Source: an uncultured Bacteroidales bacterium
GTDB taxonomy: Bacteria; Bacteroidota; Bacteroidia; Bacteroidales; UBA932
DNA length: 62,532 bases
Assembly (NCBI GenBank): GCA_944325495.1
Contig: CALVAD010000008.1
Coordinates: 1-62,532, forward strand
Reading direction: 5' to 3'
Below the pieces are notes generated by a model. That model did not search any database, was not told the DNA's origin, and was given only the letters and a program-made list of their open reading frames with translations. The position numbers were made by a program, and so were the translations under genes. Numbering within the stretch: position 1 is the first letter of the stretch; each line of letters opens with the position of its first letter. Positions 43,302-51,264 of this stretch are shown here, piece by piece.

Positions 43302-44724
43302 AGTCGGTTTTGCCGTTGAGAGGAATTGTCACCACATTGTCGACTATATGGCCGTAGTTTCCGTATATGGCGTTGCGTACGGAGCCGTTGAACTTCGTAT
43401 CGGTCTCGTATGTGGTGAATATCAGTGCGTAGGCGTTGTCCATGTTCTCGATGACACCTTCCGGAATGTCATATTCCGCAATGAAATCCACGATTCCTTC
43501 GGCCTCGCCGTCTATCTGCGTCCCTTCCGCTCCGGTCACCGAGCAGCGCTCCACATAATTATGGACATAGTTGTTCCCGCCGGGGTATCTGGAGTCGTAG
43601 GATGACTGGTAGGCGACGATTCCGTCCTCAAGCAGGTAGACATGAAGCCGGTAGGGAAGAGCCTCCTTCGTGGCGATGGCGCACTGAATTGTCAAAGAGC
43701 CGTCGGAGGTGCGGCTGGCTGCCGCGATGCCGGTCTTGGACGGAAGCTGTTCGGCAGCTTCGTCCGCGAGTCCGGTGAGCATGCCGCTGGTGATGTTCGT
43801 CTGATAGTTTTCTACGACTGCGAGGGCGTTCACTACACCTGTGGGGTAGCCTTCGATGTCGTAAGTATCCATAATGTCATCCGCGTTCTCAGAGTATACA
43901 TCCGAGCTGGAGCCGTGGATGGTCATGGGCACGATCCTGGGGTTCTCTTCCACCGCGAGCTTGAAACTCTCGGCCATCATGGGGCAGTTTCCGCACCAGG
44001 TGGCGGTGAAGCGCATCGCAAGGCTCCTGCGGTAGAAAGCCCGGCTCCAGTCGCTGATTTCGGATGCGAAGCTGTAGCCCTGGTTCAGCGCGATGCTTTG
44101 GCTCCCGCCGGAGGCGCAGCTGACAGTCAATGAGGCGGAGCGGAAATCTTCTCCGCCGTTCTCTCCGACCTCGATGCTGACTCTGGCAGTCCTGACTTCG
44201 GATGCCGTGACTCCGTCTTCGAGCAGCGCCGCCTCACCGTATTCGGCTTCGCCCGGGACCGCCCAGTCCTGGTCGGAACTTACCGTCAGCTCGTCGTTGG
44301 TGAGCATCTCCAGCACAACGGTGCCGGCTTCGGCTCCTGTGCTGAGCGAGGCGCTCGTGAATTCCACGCCCTTCGCGCCTCTCTGCACGGCATAGAACCT
44401 GACTATCTGGGGAGTCTCGCCTTCGACATAGATGTCGAAATGCGAAACCCTCTCCTGTATTTCCTCATTGTCGCTCCGCGCGCTTATCTCAATGGTGTTT
44501 TCTCCCTCGAATCCGCTCGTAGGGGAGATGGAGACCCAGTTCACGCTGCTGCGCACCTGCCATCCTCCTTCGAAATTGAAATCGAGGGTGGCGGGGATGT
44601 CGGCCTCGCAGGGGAGTATGACGGTCTCTCCGGTGATGGGCTCGGGGGACGGAGCGGTCCTGTCCGTCGAGCACGCGGCCAGCACCAGGAAGGCGAGAGC
44701 CGCGAACTTGTTAGCTTTTTTCAT
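43285..44724 (-). CDS. Omp28-related lipoprotein with BACON-like and thioredoxin-like domains
   Basis: A 479-residue lipoprotein (lipobox VLAACS, Cys18). Two BACON-like beta domains (about 35-125 and 128-222) precede a thioredoxin-like part with CGNC in FTATWCGNCPMMAE (about residues 240-255), joined to the Omp28 domain that runs to the C-terminus, with QSSYDSRYPGGNNYVHNYVE as a conserved part. Omp28 proteins are fimbria-associated surface proteins of Porphyromonas and relatives; the CxxC suggests a surface or periplasmic redox role. It follows the DsbD-alpha gene by 24 bases and overlaps tlpA. Confidence 0.85.
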   Translation of the reverse strand: MKKANKFAALAFLVLAACSTDRTAPSPEPITGETVILPCEADIPATLDFNFEGGWQVRSSVNWVSISPTSGFEGENTIEISARSDNEEIQERVSHFDIYVEGETPQIVRFYAVQRGAKGVEFTSASLSTGAEAGTVVLEMLTNDELTVSSDQDWAVPGEAEYGEAALLEDGVTASEVRTARVSIEVGENGGEDFRSASLTVSCASGGSQSIALNQGYSFASEISDWSRAFYRRSLAMRFTATWCGNCPMMAESFKLAVEENPRIVPMTIHGSSSDVYSENADDIMDTYDIEGYPTGVVNALAVVENYQTNITSGMLTGLADEAAEQLPSKTGIAAASRTSDGSLTIQCAIATKEALPYRLHVYLLEDGIVAYQSSYDSRYPGGNNYVHNYVERCSVTGAEGTQIDGEAEGIVDFIAEYDIPEGVIENMDNAYALIFTTYETDTKFNGSVRNAIYGNYGHIVDNVVTIPLNGKTDYEYED

Positions 44725-44748
44725 GATTTACAGATATTTACATATACA

Positions 44749-45201
44749 CTACCTTACTATTGGGATTACAATGTTCTCGACCATGGGCCTGTCGCAGTTG
44801 GCGTCGTTGCATGCCATCCATTCAATTTGTGCGCTGACGCTCGTCGCGGTCCCGGAGACCCTGACTTTCTGCCGGAAGACGACCTTGCCTTCGAAATAGC
44901 CTATTTCCATCATGAAGACGTCGTCGTAGAACCGGTGGAGCTTGCCGTCGATTTCCAGTTCTCCGACGGTTTCCGTTCCGCCCGCCGTGTCGAAGCTGAT
45001 CGTGGTGGCAGTGGGTCCGAATTCGGTCCTGACCGTATCGTAGATGTGCCAGCCGAAATCAGGTTCGGCGACAATTGAAATTTCATACAGATCGGGTGAA
45101 ATTTCTTTCGATTCGTAAGTCCATTGGACATGTCTGCTTTGAGCGTTCAACGAAATTGCACAAAGTGCACTGAAAATCAACGTGATGGACAGATTCTTCA
45201 T
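44749..45201 (-). CDS. DsbD N-terminal (alpha) domain-like periplasmic protein
   Basis: A 150-residue secreted protein (signal about 1-20, SLNAQ) formed by one domain of the DsbD N-terminal type (DsbC-corrector/DsbD alpha), the immunoglobulin-like carrier that hands electrons to periplasmic thioredoxins. The two reactive cysteines are in EWMACNDANCDRPM near the C-terminus, as in DsbD-alpha (C-x5-C). The membrane part of DsbD is absent, so a separate CcdA-type protein must supply electrons. First gene of the redox operon; a TATTTTTA -7-like box lies about 25-30 bases upstream of the ATG on the minus strand. Confidence 0.82.
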   Translation of the reverse strand: MKNLSITLIFSALCAISLNAQSRHVQWTYESKEISPDLYEISIVAEPDFGWHIYDTVRTEFGPTATTISFDTAGGTETVGELEIDGKLHRFYDDVFMMEIGYFEGKVVFRQKVRVSGTATSVSAQIEWMACNDANCDRPMVENIVIPIVR

Positions 45202-45336
45202 TTGTCTGTGTTTTTGTTCGAGCCTTAAAAATAGCGTTTTTTTGGTAAAAATTGCCGGAGTTGTTCAATTATTTGATACTTGTCAAGAAGCTGCGGCGGG
45301 CCGCCTCCGCTGCAGCGCGCACGGTTGTTACACAAT

Positions 45337-45822
45337 TTATATTATGTTAAGTTGTGCATATTCCTCGACGAGTCCTCTGCAGGCCGCGTCGAGATCGCGG
45401 TATGTGCGTTCGAAATCACCGCTGTACCAGGGATCGGCAACATCCTGCCCGGGCCTGCCGGCATAGTCCATCATGAAACGGATCTTGGCGAAGTCCTCCG
45501 GGTCTATGATGCGCTTGAGAAGCCGCTCGTTCGAATGGTCCATGACGACGAGAATGTCGGCGCCGCGGGCTTCCTCCGGCGTGATCCTGTGGGCGGAATG
45601 TGCGGTGAAAGGCACTCCCTTCTGCCTGAGCTTGGCGGCCGCGGGCGGATACATGGAGTTCCCCTGCTCTTCGTATGATACTGCTGCAGAGCTGATTGCG
45701 AATTTTTCGGCAATTCCTGCACGCAGGACGATGTTTTTGGTTATGAATTCGGCCATGGGGCTTCTGCAGATGTTCCCGTGGCAGATGTAGATCAGCTTGA
45801 GCGGCGTTCCGGAATTCATCAT
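45337..45822 (-). CDS. Low-molecular-weight protein-tyrosine phosphatase
   Basis: A 161-residue cytoplasmic phosphatase of the arsenate-reductase-like LMW-PTP fold. The phosphate loop is C14-HGNIC19-RS (family C-x-GN-x-CRS) and the general acid is in the DPWYSGDF stretch at about residue 138. In Gram-negative bacteria such enzymes often act on tyrosine kinases of polysaccharide export, but no such locus is here; arsenate reduction is unlikely without the third Cys arrangement. It has a TAATTTTG -7 box at 45849-45856, leader about 22 bases, and is divergent from rlmD. Confidence 0.92.
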   Translation of the reverse strand: MMNSGTPLKLIYICHGNICRSPMAEFITKNIVLRAGIAEKFAISSAAVSYEEQGNSMYPPAAAKLRQKGVPFTAHSAHRITPEEARGADILVVMDHSNERLLKRIIDPEDFAKIRFMMDYAGRPGQDVADPWYSGDFERTYRDLDAACRGLVEEYAQLNII

Positions 45823-45848
45823 CGGCTGTAATTTGAATATTCGACCGG

Positions 45849-45917
45849 CAAAATTACTAAAATCCCGGCACGGACCTTGAAAATATTTTCAGCCTGCTGC
45901 AAAAAGTTGTAAATTTG
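45849..45917. promoter_or_regulatory. Divergent promoters of the LMW phosphatase and rlmD
   Basis: Minus strand: TAATTTTG (complement of 45849-45856) drives the phosphatase. Plus strand: TAAATTTG at 45910-45917, with TTTC 19 bases upstream, drives rlmD with a leader of about 50 bases. Both match TAnnTTTG. Confidence 0.55.
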
Positions 45918-45972
45918 TCATCGCGCCGGTTCGGAAACGCTTTGCGGCAGCCGTGCCGGCGGCAAGACTGAC

Positions 45973-47382
45973 ATGCCAAGAGTGAAGAAGGAAATAATAC
46001 TGGAGAACCTGACCGTCGAGTCGGTCGCCGCCGAAGGCAAATGCGTGGCCCATACTGGCGAGGGGCAGGTCGTCTTCATAGAATACGCCGTTCCGGGCGA
46101 TGTGGTCGACGCCCGGGTCACAGTGAAGAAAAAGAACTATCTGGAGGCGCGCATAATACGTCTGGTGCAGCCCTCGCCCGACCGTCTGGAACCGTTCTGC
46201 GAGCATTTCGGCCTGTGCGGAGGGTGCCGCTGGCAGCTGCTCCCCTACTCCATGCAGCTGGAGGCGAAACAGCGCCAGGTGTACGACCAGCTTTCGCGCA
46301 TCGGCCATCTGAAACTGCCTCCGCTGCGCCCCATCCTCGCGTCCGACAAGACTGAATTCTATCGCAACAAGCTGGAGTTCACCGCTTCTGACAAGCGCTG
46401 GATACTTCCGGACGAGGATCCGGAGGGGCTCGCCGCGGAGCAGAAGCTCGGACTCGGCTTCCATGTGGGCCGCTTCTTTGACAAGGTGCTCGACATACGC
46501 AGGTGCTGGCTGCAGCCGGAGCCGTCCAACGCCATACGCCTTTTCATCAGGGAGTACGCCGTCTCCCACGGAATACCTTTCTACAATATAAGGGAGAACA
46601 GCGGGATTTTCCGCAACATGTTCGTGCGGACGACCGACGACGGACAAGTGATGCTGATAGTCTGCTTCGCCGCCGATTTCGACGGCCGCGCGGCGATGCT
46701 TGACGCTGTGGCGGAGAGATTTCCGCAGATAAGCTCCCTGTACTATGTGATCAACGACAAGCTCAACGACAGCATCGGAGACCGCGAATGCATTCTCTAC
46801 AAGGGCGCCGACGCAATCTGGGAGACCATGGAGAACCTGCGTTTCAGGATAGGCCCGAAGTCGTTCTACCAGACGAACAACGGCCAGGCGCTCAAGCTGT
46901 ACCGCACCGTGCGGGAGTTTGCGGGGCTCACCGGCGTCGAGACGGTCTACGACCTCTACACCGGCACCGGGACCATAGCCCAGTTCGTCAGCTCCGGAGC
47001 CTCGAAGGTCGTGGGGATAGAATATGTGCCCGAGGCCATAGAGGACGCCAGAATCAACGCCGCCGCGAACGGAATTGACAACTGCAGCTTCTTCGCGGGC
47101 GACATGAAGGACATCCTTACCGCCGGCTTCATCGCCGAACACGGCCGCCCGGACGTCATAATCACCGATCCCCCGCGGGCCGGCATGCACCCCGACGTGA
47201 TCGCGACCATTCTCGGGGCCGCGCCGGAAAAAATAGTGTACGTGAGCTGCAACCCGGCATCCCAGGCCCGCGATCTCGAGGCTCTGTGCAGGGACTACAC
47301 CATAGAGGCAGTGCAGCCTGTCGACATGTTCCCCCACACCACCCATGTGGAAAACTGCGTGCTTCTGCGGCGCGCAATCTGA
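45973..47382 (+). CDS. rlmD: 23S rRNA (uracil-5-)-methyltransferase, RlmD/RumA family
   Basis: A 469-residue S-adenosylmethionine-dependent enzyme that methylates C5 of a uridine in 23S rRNA. An N-terminal TRAM domain (about 8-65) precedes the iron-sulfur cluster cysteines C-x5-CGGC in CEHFGLCGGCRW plus a later Cys. The SAM-binding DLYTGTGTIAQF is near residue 335, DPPRAGMHP near 397, and the nucleophile is in VYVSCNPASQARDL; the end HTTHVENCVLLRR is typical of the family. It could be a paralogue with another target uridine (RlmC, TrmA subgroup), but length and cluster favour RlmD. Confidence 0.92.
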   Translation: MPRVKKEIILENLTVESVAAEGKCVAHTGEGQVVFIEYAVPGDVVDARVTVKKKNYLEARIIRLVQPSPDRLEPFCEHFGLCGGCRWQLLPYSMQLEAKQRQVYDQLSRIGHLKLPPLRPILASDKTEFYRNKLEFTASDKRWILPDEDPEGLAAEQKLGLGFHVGRFFDKVLDIRRCWLQPEPSNAIRLFIREYAVSHGIPFYNIRENSGIFRNMFVRTTDDGQVMLIVCFAADFDGRAAMLDAVAERFPQISSLYYVINDKLNDSIGDRECILYKGADAIWETMENLRFRIGPKSFYQTNNGQALKLYRTVREFAGLTGVETVYDLYTGTGTIAQFVSSGASKVVGIEYVPEAIEDARINAAANGIDNCSFFAGDMKDILTAGFIAEHGRPDVIITDPPRAGMHPDVIATILGAAPEKIVYVSCNPASQARDLEALCRDYTIEAVQPVDMFPHTTHVENCVLLRRAI

Positions 47383-47418
47383 TTTTTTTTGTAATTTAGT
47401 CAGGAAAAACAAGTGTAT

Positions 47419-48702
47419 ATGAGATTTAAACCTACCGAGTACAAATTGATGAATGTGGCGACGGGCCGCATCTTCGATGACGAGGGCTGGACCCTTGCGG
47501 ATCCACAGAGCCCCGAGCCCTCCCTTGTCCGGGCAGTATATGCAAACAGCAAGTTCACTCCGCGCGAGGATCTCAAGGGCATCTACCGCTATGCGGACTG
47601 GATGCCTGTCAGACGCACGCTCAAGAATTCCTGTGCGCCCGCGACCTACAAGTCGAAAGGTCTCGCCAAGTTCCTCGGACTGGACAATCTCTATATAACC
47701 TTTTCCGGATATTATCCGAAGGTCGGCGCCCGGTTCCAGACCTGCTCGTTCAAGGAGACCGAGGCCTTTTCGGTCTGCGCCAGGATGTCCAGGAAGGAGG
47801 ACAGGGTGCTGATAGTCCAGTCCGCCGGCAACACGGCGAGGGCCTTCGCCCAGATATGCTCCGACAACGACATTCCGGTGGTCATCTGCATCCCGGAGGA
47901 CAGCAAGCACGACCTCTGGTTCCACAAGAAGCTGGACAAGTGCGTGAAGCTGATCGCCGTCCCCCACGGCTGCGATTACTATGATGCGATACATCTCGGC
48001 GAGAAGCTCGCCAGAAACCCCAGATTCTTCCTCGAAGGCGGCGCCAAGAACGTCGCCAGGCGCGACGGCATGGGCACCACTATCCTGAGCCATGTGGAGG
48101 TGACGGGAAGGATACCCGACGCGTATTTCCAGGCAGTCGGTTCAGGCACCGGAGCGATTGCGGCGTGGGAGAACGCGGAGCGGCTTGCCGCCGACGGGCG
48201 TTTCGGGGAGAACAAGATGCGCGTGTATGTCGCGCAGAACGCTCCGTTCACGCTCATCTGCGACTCGTGGAAAGCCCGCACCAGGCAGCTTGCCGAGCTT
48301 ACGCCCGAAGCGGGGCGCCGGCAGGCGGAAATCATCCTCGCCAAGGTGCTCGCCAACCGCCAGCCGCCGTACAGCATCGCTGGAGGCCTTTTCGACGTGC
48401 TGTCGAAAAGCGGCGGCGATGCTTTTGCCGTTCCCAACGACGGCATCATGTACTGGCTGCTGATGTTCCGCAATCTCGAAGGCTATGACCTGCTGCCGGC
48501 CAGCTGCGCGGCGGTGTCCGCGCTCGCACAGGCCGTAAAGGAAGGAAAGGTGCGCAGGGACGAGAACATAATGCTCAACTGCACCGGAGGCGGATTGCTC
48601 GGATCCATGAGCAAAGGCTATGTCTTCAAGGAGCCGGACCTGATTCTCAGTCCTGACCTGCCGGAGGAGGAGATAATCGCCGCCGTGGACAGCCTGTTCT
48701 GA
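47419..48702 (+). CDS. Cysteate synthase (PLP-dependent, threonine-synthase-like)
   Basis: A 427-residue fold-type II PLP enzyme. The expected PLP lysine is Lys112 in TCSFKETEAFSVC, followed by the phosphate-binding SAGNTARAFAQ and later FQAVGSGTGAIAAWE and CTGGGLLGS. These stretches, together with RYADWMPVRRTL near the start, agree with the cysteate synthases known from Methanosarcina and annotated in Bacteroidales, which turn O-phosphoserine and sulfite into L-cysteate. In Bacteroidetes cysteate feeds sulfonolipid (capnine) synthesis, a link established in Alistipes and Chryseobacterium. ATG 47419 is taken over GTG 47413. A threonine synthase is the alternative, but the N-terminal domain differs. 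Confidence 0.87.
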   Translation: MRFKPTEYKLMNVATGRIFDDEGWTLADPQSPEPSLVRAVYANSKFTPREDLKGIYRYADWMPVRRTLKNSCAPATYKSKGLAKFLGLDNLYITFSGYYPKVGARFQTCSFKETEAFSVCARMSRKEDRVLIVQSAGNTARAFAQICSDNDIPVVICIPEDSKHDLWFHKKLDKCVKLIAVPHGCDYYDAIHLGEKLARNPRFFLEGGAKNVARRDGMGTTILSHVEVTGRIPDAYFQAVGSGTGAIAAWENAERLAADGRFGENKMRVYVAQNAPFTLICDSWKARTRQLAELTPEAGRRQAEIILAKVLANRQPPYSIAGGLFDVLSKSGGDAFAVPNDGIMYWLLMFRNLEGYDLLPASCAAVSALAQAVKEGKVRRDENIMLNCTGGGLLGSMSKGYVFKEPDLILSPDLPEEEIIAAVDSLF

Positions 48703-48711
48703 AAATCACCC

Positions 48712-48747
48712 GCCGGGGCCGGATAAATTCCGGCTCCGGCTTTTTTT
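48712..48747 (+). terminator. Intrinsic terminator after the cysteate synthase gene
   Basis: The stem GCCGGGGCCGGA / TCCGGCTCCGGC (12 base pairs with one wobble, loop TAAAT) is followed by seven T residues. The T run reaches the stop codon of the convergent barrel gene. Confidence 0.9.
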
Positions 48748-49415
48748 CAGATGCTGACGGCTATCGTCAGGCTGAGAGCGCCGTAGGTGGCGCTGTTGCT
48801 GCGGATGTTCTGTTCCGCCACATAGCCGGGTCCGTCCGGGTTGGGAATCGGCGGCCTGCTCAGCGCGGCCATGGCGGTGATGATGAGATCGATGCTGCAG
48901 CGCTCCGTCAGGGCGAAACGGTATCCGGCGCCTATTCCTGACAGCAGGCTCACCCTCGTCTTCAGGGTCTTGGGCATGTGGAAGCCGGCGCCGGCCTGGG
49001 CGTAGTAGAACATTCCGTCGCGGCCGGTCTTCTTCGGGAAGAAACTCATGCGCAGCAGGGCCGGAATTACGCGGTTGTCCTCGTGTATGCCCGCATAGCC
49101 GGCGTGCAGGGAGACCATGAGCAGTTCTCCGGGAGGCACGAAGCCCACCCCCGCCAGCAGCAGCCCGTTGGGGTGCATGTCGATTCCGTAGTAGCTTTCA
49201 TTGATTCTGTAGCCTTCCTCGCTGAGGATGTTGTAGTGGTAGTCACGGTAGACGGACTGCACATAGCCCCATTCGCAGCTGAAGCGGAAGCGTCCGAAAA
49301 CGCCCGTCTGCATCGGAGTGTGCCCTTCCTGAGCGGATGCGGCCGCAGCCGTTCCTCCCGCCATCAGCGCGGCGAGCGTAAGCCTGAACATTATGTTGCG
49401 GAGCGGAAATTTCAT
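48747..49415 (-). CDS. Small outer-membrane beta-barrel protein, unknown function
   Basis: A 222-residue exported protein (signal peptide about 1-28, ending AASAQ) followed by amphipathic beta strands with a pattern like eight-stranded barrels: FRFSCEWGYVQSVY, LLLAGVGFVPPG, MVSLHAGYAGI, FYYAQAGAGFHMP, VSLLSGIGAGYRF and a final YGALSLTIAVSI. No named family is recognised. It lies 10 bases downstream of another small barrel gene on the same strand, so the two are probably co-transcribed. Confidence 0.75.
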   Translation of the reverse strand: MKFPLRNIMFRLTLAALMAGGTAAAASAQEGHTPMQTGVFGRFRFSCEWGYVQSVYRDYHYNILSEEGYRINESYYGIDMHPNGLLLAGVGFVPPGELLMVSLHAGYAGIHEDNRVIPALLRMSFFPKKTGRDGMFYYAQAGAGFHMPKTLKTRVSLLSGIGAGYRFALTERCSIDLIITAMAALSRPPIPNPDGPGYVAEQNIRSNSATYGALSLTIAVSI

Positions 49416-49425
49416 GTCGGTGTCC

Positions 49426-50001
49426 TCAGAATCTGTACATGATGCTTATGTGCGGCAGCAGCGCATGGAAAAGGCCGTTGCGGTAGAACGAAAGGTACAT
49501 GGAGCCGTTTTCCCTGTCCATGCGCAGGTGGACTCCGGGATTGGCCGACAGACCGAAGTCTATGGCGGCGTTGCGCGTGAAATCGAATCTCAGGCCTATC
49601 GAGCCCGAAAGGGCGGCCATCACCCCCATTTCCTTCTGCAGGGCCTCTCCGGTGCCCAGAATCGAGCCGTTCTCTCCGTCGTGCACATATCCGACCGTCA
49701 GGCCCGCGCCGGCGTGGAAGTTCATCGTGAAGCCGTCGGCTTCGTATGTGCTTATGATGTAGTCGTGAGTATAGCCGACCCTGACGCCTATGTCGGCGGT
49801 GCGTCCGGAAATCAGCCCGTAGGTGTCCGCGATGACGCTGATTATGTCCGTTTCGCGTCCGTCGCCTGATGGCAGCTGCGCCTGGAGCCCTATGCCTGTC
49901 GGAGAGCTGTAGAGTCCGGCGCTCCACTCCCTCGCCCCGGCCGTGGCGCTGACTGAAGCCAGCAGCAGGCATGCGATGAGGTATGTGCGGCACATGGACA
50001 T
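49426..50001 (-). CDS. Small outer-membrane beta-barrel protein, unknown function
   Basis: A 191-residue exported protein with a short signal (MSMCRTYLIACLLLASVSATAGA) and alternating beta strands ending in Phe (SIMYRF), the classic C-terminus of outer-membrane barrels. Strand-like blocks are ADIGVRVGYTHDYI, TMNFHAGAGLTVGYV, AALSGSIGLRFDF and MYLSFYRNGLFHALLPHISI. Family unknown. I choose ATG 50001: the -7 box TATCTTGC (complement of 50007-50014) places the transcript start only a few bases upstream. First gene of a two-barrel operon, divergent from the GNAT gene. Confidence 0.75.
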   Translation of the reverse strand: MSMCRTYLIACLLLASVSATAGAREWSAGLYSSPTGIGLQAQLPSGDGRETDIISVIADTYGLISGRTADIGVRVGYTHDYIISTYEADGFTMNFHAGAGLTVGYVHDGENGSILGTGEALQKEMGVMAALSGSIGLRFDFTRNAAIDFGLSANPGVHLRMDRENGSMYLSFYRNGLFHALLPHISIMYRF

Positions 50002-50006
50002 CAGCG

Positions 50007-50054
50007 GCAAGATAGTCAGATTTTTGATTTTTTCCTATTAAAACACTATCTTCG
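50007..50054. promoter_or_regulatory. Divergent promoters of the barrel operon and the GNAT gene
   Basis: Minus strand TATCTTGC at 50007-50014, with the start codon about 6 bases on. Plus strand TATCTTCG at 50047-50054, leader about 28 bases. Both are near matches of TAnnTTTG. Confidence 0.45.
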
Positions 50055-50086
50055 CCGACGTGTGTTAACTAAAATTGAAACCTGAG

Positions 50087-51223
50087 ATGGCAATCGAGAT
50101 CAAAGAAGTCAGGACCCGCCGCGAACTGCGGACCTTCGTTAACTTTCCCGAAAAACTATATAAGGACAATCCATACTATGTTCCGCCCCTCGTGTTCGAC
50201 CAGATGGACACGCTCGACCAGAAGAAGGGCGCCGCGCAGGAATTCTGCGACTCAAAGCTGTATCTCGCCTACAAGGACGGCAAGCTCGCCGGAAGGGTGG
50301 CGGCCATCGTCAACCGGCTCGCCAATCAGCAGTGGGACCACAAGGAGGTGCGTTTCGGCTGGTACGATTTCATCGACGACCCCGAGGTGGCGAGGGCTCT
50401 GATGGACAAGGTGGAGGAATTCGGCCGCAAGTACGGCATGGAGTCCGTCGTGGGGCCGCTCGGCTTCACGGATTTCGACCCGGAAGGCCTTCTGGTCGAA
50501 GGTTTCGACAGGCTCAGCACGATGGCCCTGATCTACAACCATCCCTATTATGTCAAGTACATAGAGGACATGGGCTTCACCAAGGATGCGGACTGGATTG
50601 AGTTCAAGATCGACATTCCCGAGAAGCTTCCCGAAAGGATAGACAGGATATGCAACCTGATCCAGGAGAGGAACAATGTCCACCTGCGCCAGATAACCAG
50701 GAAGATCGTCAGGGAGGAAGACTACGGCCACAAGATCTTCAAGGCTATCAACGAATGCTACAAGAATCTGTACAACTTCACCGTGCTTCCGGACCACATG
50801 GCCGACAAGTATCTGGATTTTTATCTCAGCATACTCGACCTGCGCTTCATCTCCGTGGTGGAGAACGAGAAGAACGAGCTCGTGGCCTTCGGCATCACCA
50901 TGCCGTCGATAGTCCGCGCCCTGCAGAAATGCCGCGGAAAGCTCTTCCCCTTCGGATGGTGGCATGTGCTCAAGTCGCTTTTCTGGAAGCGTGAGGAAGG
51001 AGTCGAGATGCTGCTGGTCGGGGTCCTGCCCGAATACCAGAACACCGGCATCAATTCCCTGATCCAGGCCGACATGTTCAGGAAATATGCCGAATTCGGA
51101 GTGAAATGGGCCGAGACCAATGCGATTCTCGAGACCAACATCAAGAATCAGGGTCAGTTCAAGGACTATAATCCCGAATGCAAGAAAAGACGTCGCTCAT
51201 ATATCAAAAAGCTTGAATATTAG
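50087..51223 (+). CDS. GNAT-superfamily N-acetyltransferase-like protein
   Basis: A 378-residue cytoplasmic protein common in Bacteroidetes and annotated as an acetyltransferase. The C-terminal half has the GNAT fold: ISVVENEKNELVAFGITMPS and VEMLLVGVLPEYQNTGINSLIQADMFRKYAEFG, where the acetyl-CoA loop (R/Q-x-x-G-x-G/A) is altered to QNTGIN. The N-terminal FVNFPEKLYKDNPYYVPPLVFDQ and VGPLGFTDFDPEGLLVEGFD are hallmarks of this subfamily. Its acceptor is unknown. ATG 50087 is preferred over the upstream TTG at 50075. The rarA gene starts 14 bases after the stop. Confidence 0.8.
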   Translation: MAIEIKEVRTRRELRTFVNFPEKLYKDNPYYVPPLVFDQMDTLDQKKGAAQEFCDSKLYLAYKDGKLAGRVAAIVNRLANQQWDHKEVRFGWYDFIDDPEVARALMDKVEEFGRKYGMESVVGPLGFTDFDPEGLLVEGFDRLSTMALIYNHPYYVKYIEDMGFTKDADWIEFKIDIPEKLPERIDRICNLIQERNNVHLRQITRKIVREEDYGHKIFKAINECYKNLYNFTVLPDHMADKYLDFYLSILDLRFISVVENEKNELVAFGITMPSIVRALQKCRGKLFPFGWWHVLKSLFWKREEGVEMLLVGVLPEYQNTGINSLIQADMFRKYAEFGVKWAETNAILETNIKNQGQFKDYNPECKKRRRSYIKKLEY

Positions 51224-51229
51224 GCGATT

Positions 51230-51264
51230 TAACAAAAATGTCAGAATCTATAACAAAAATGTTA
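51230..51264. promoter_or_regulatory. Paired TAACA-N4-TGTTA sites over the rarA start codon
   Basis: TAACAAAAATGTCA at 51230-51243 and TAACAAAAATGTTA at 51251-51264; the second is a perfect dyad, the first has one mismatch. They are 21 bases apart, and each contains an in-frame ATG of rarA. The same pair with the same spacing stands at 25528-25562. Function is unknown. Confidence 0.4.
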
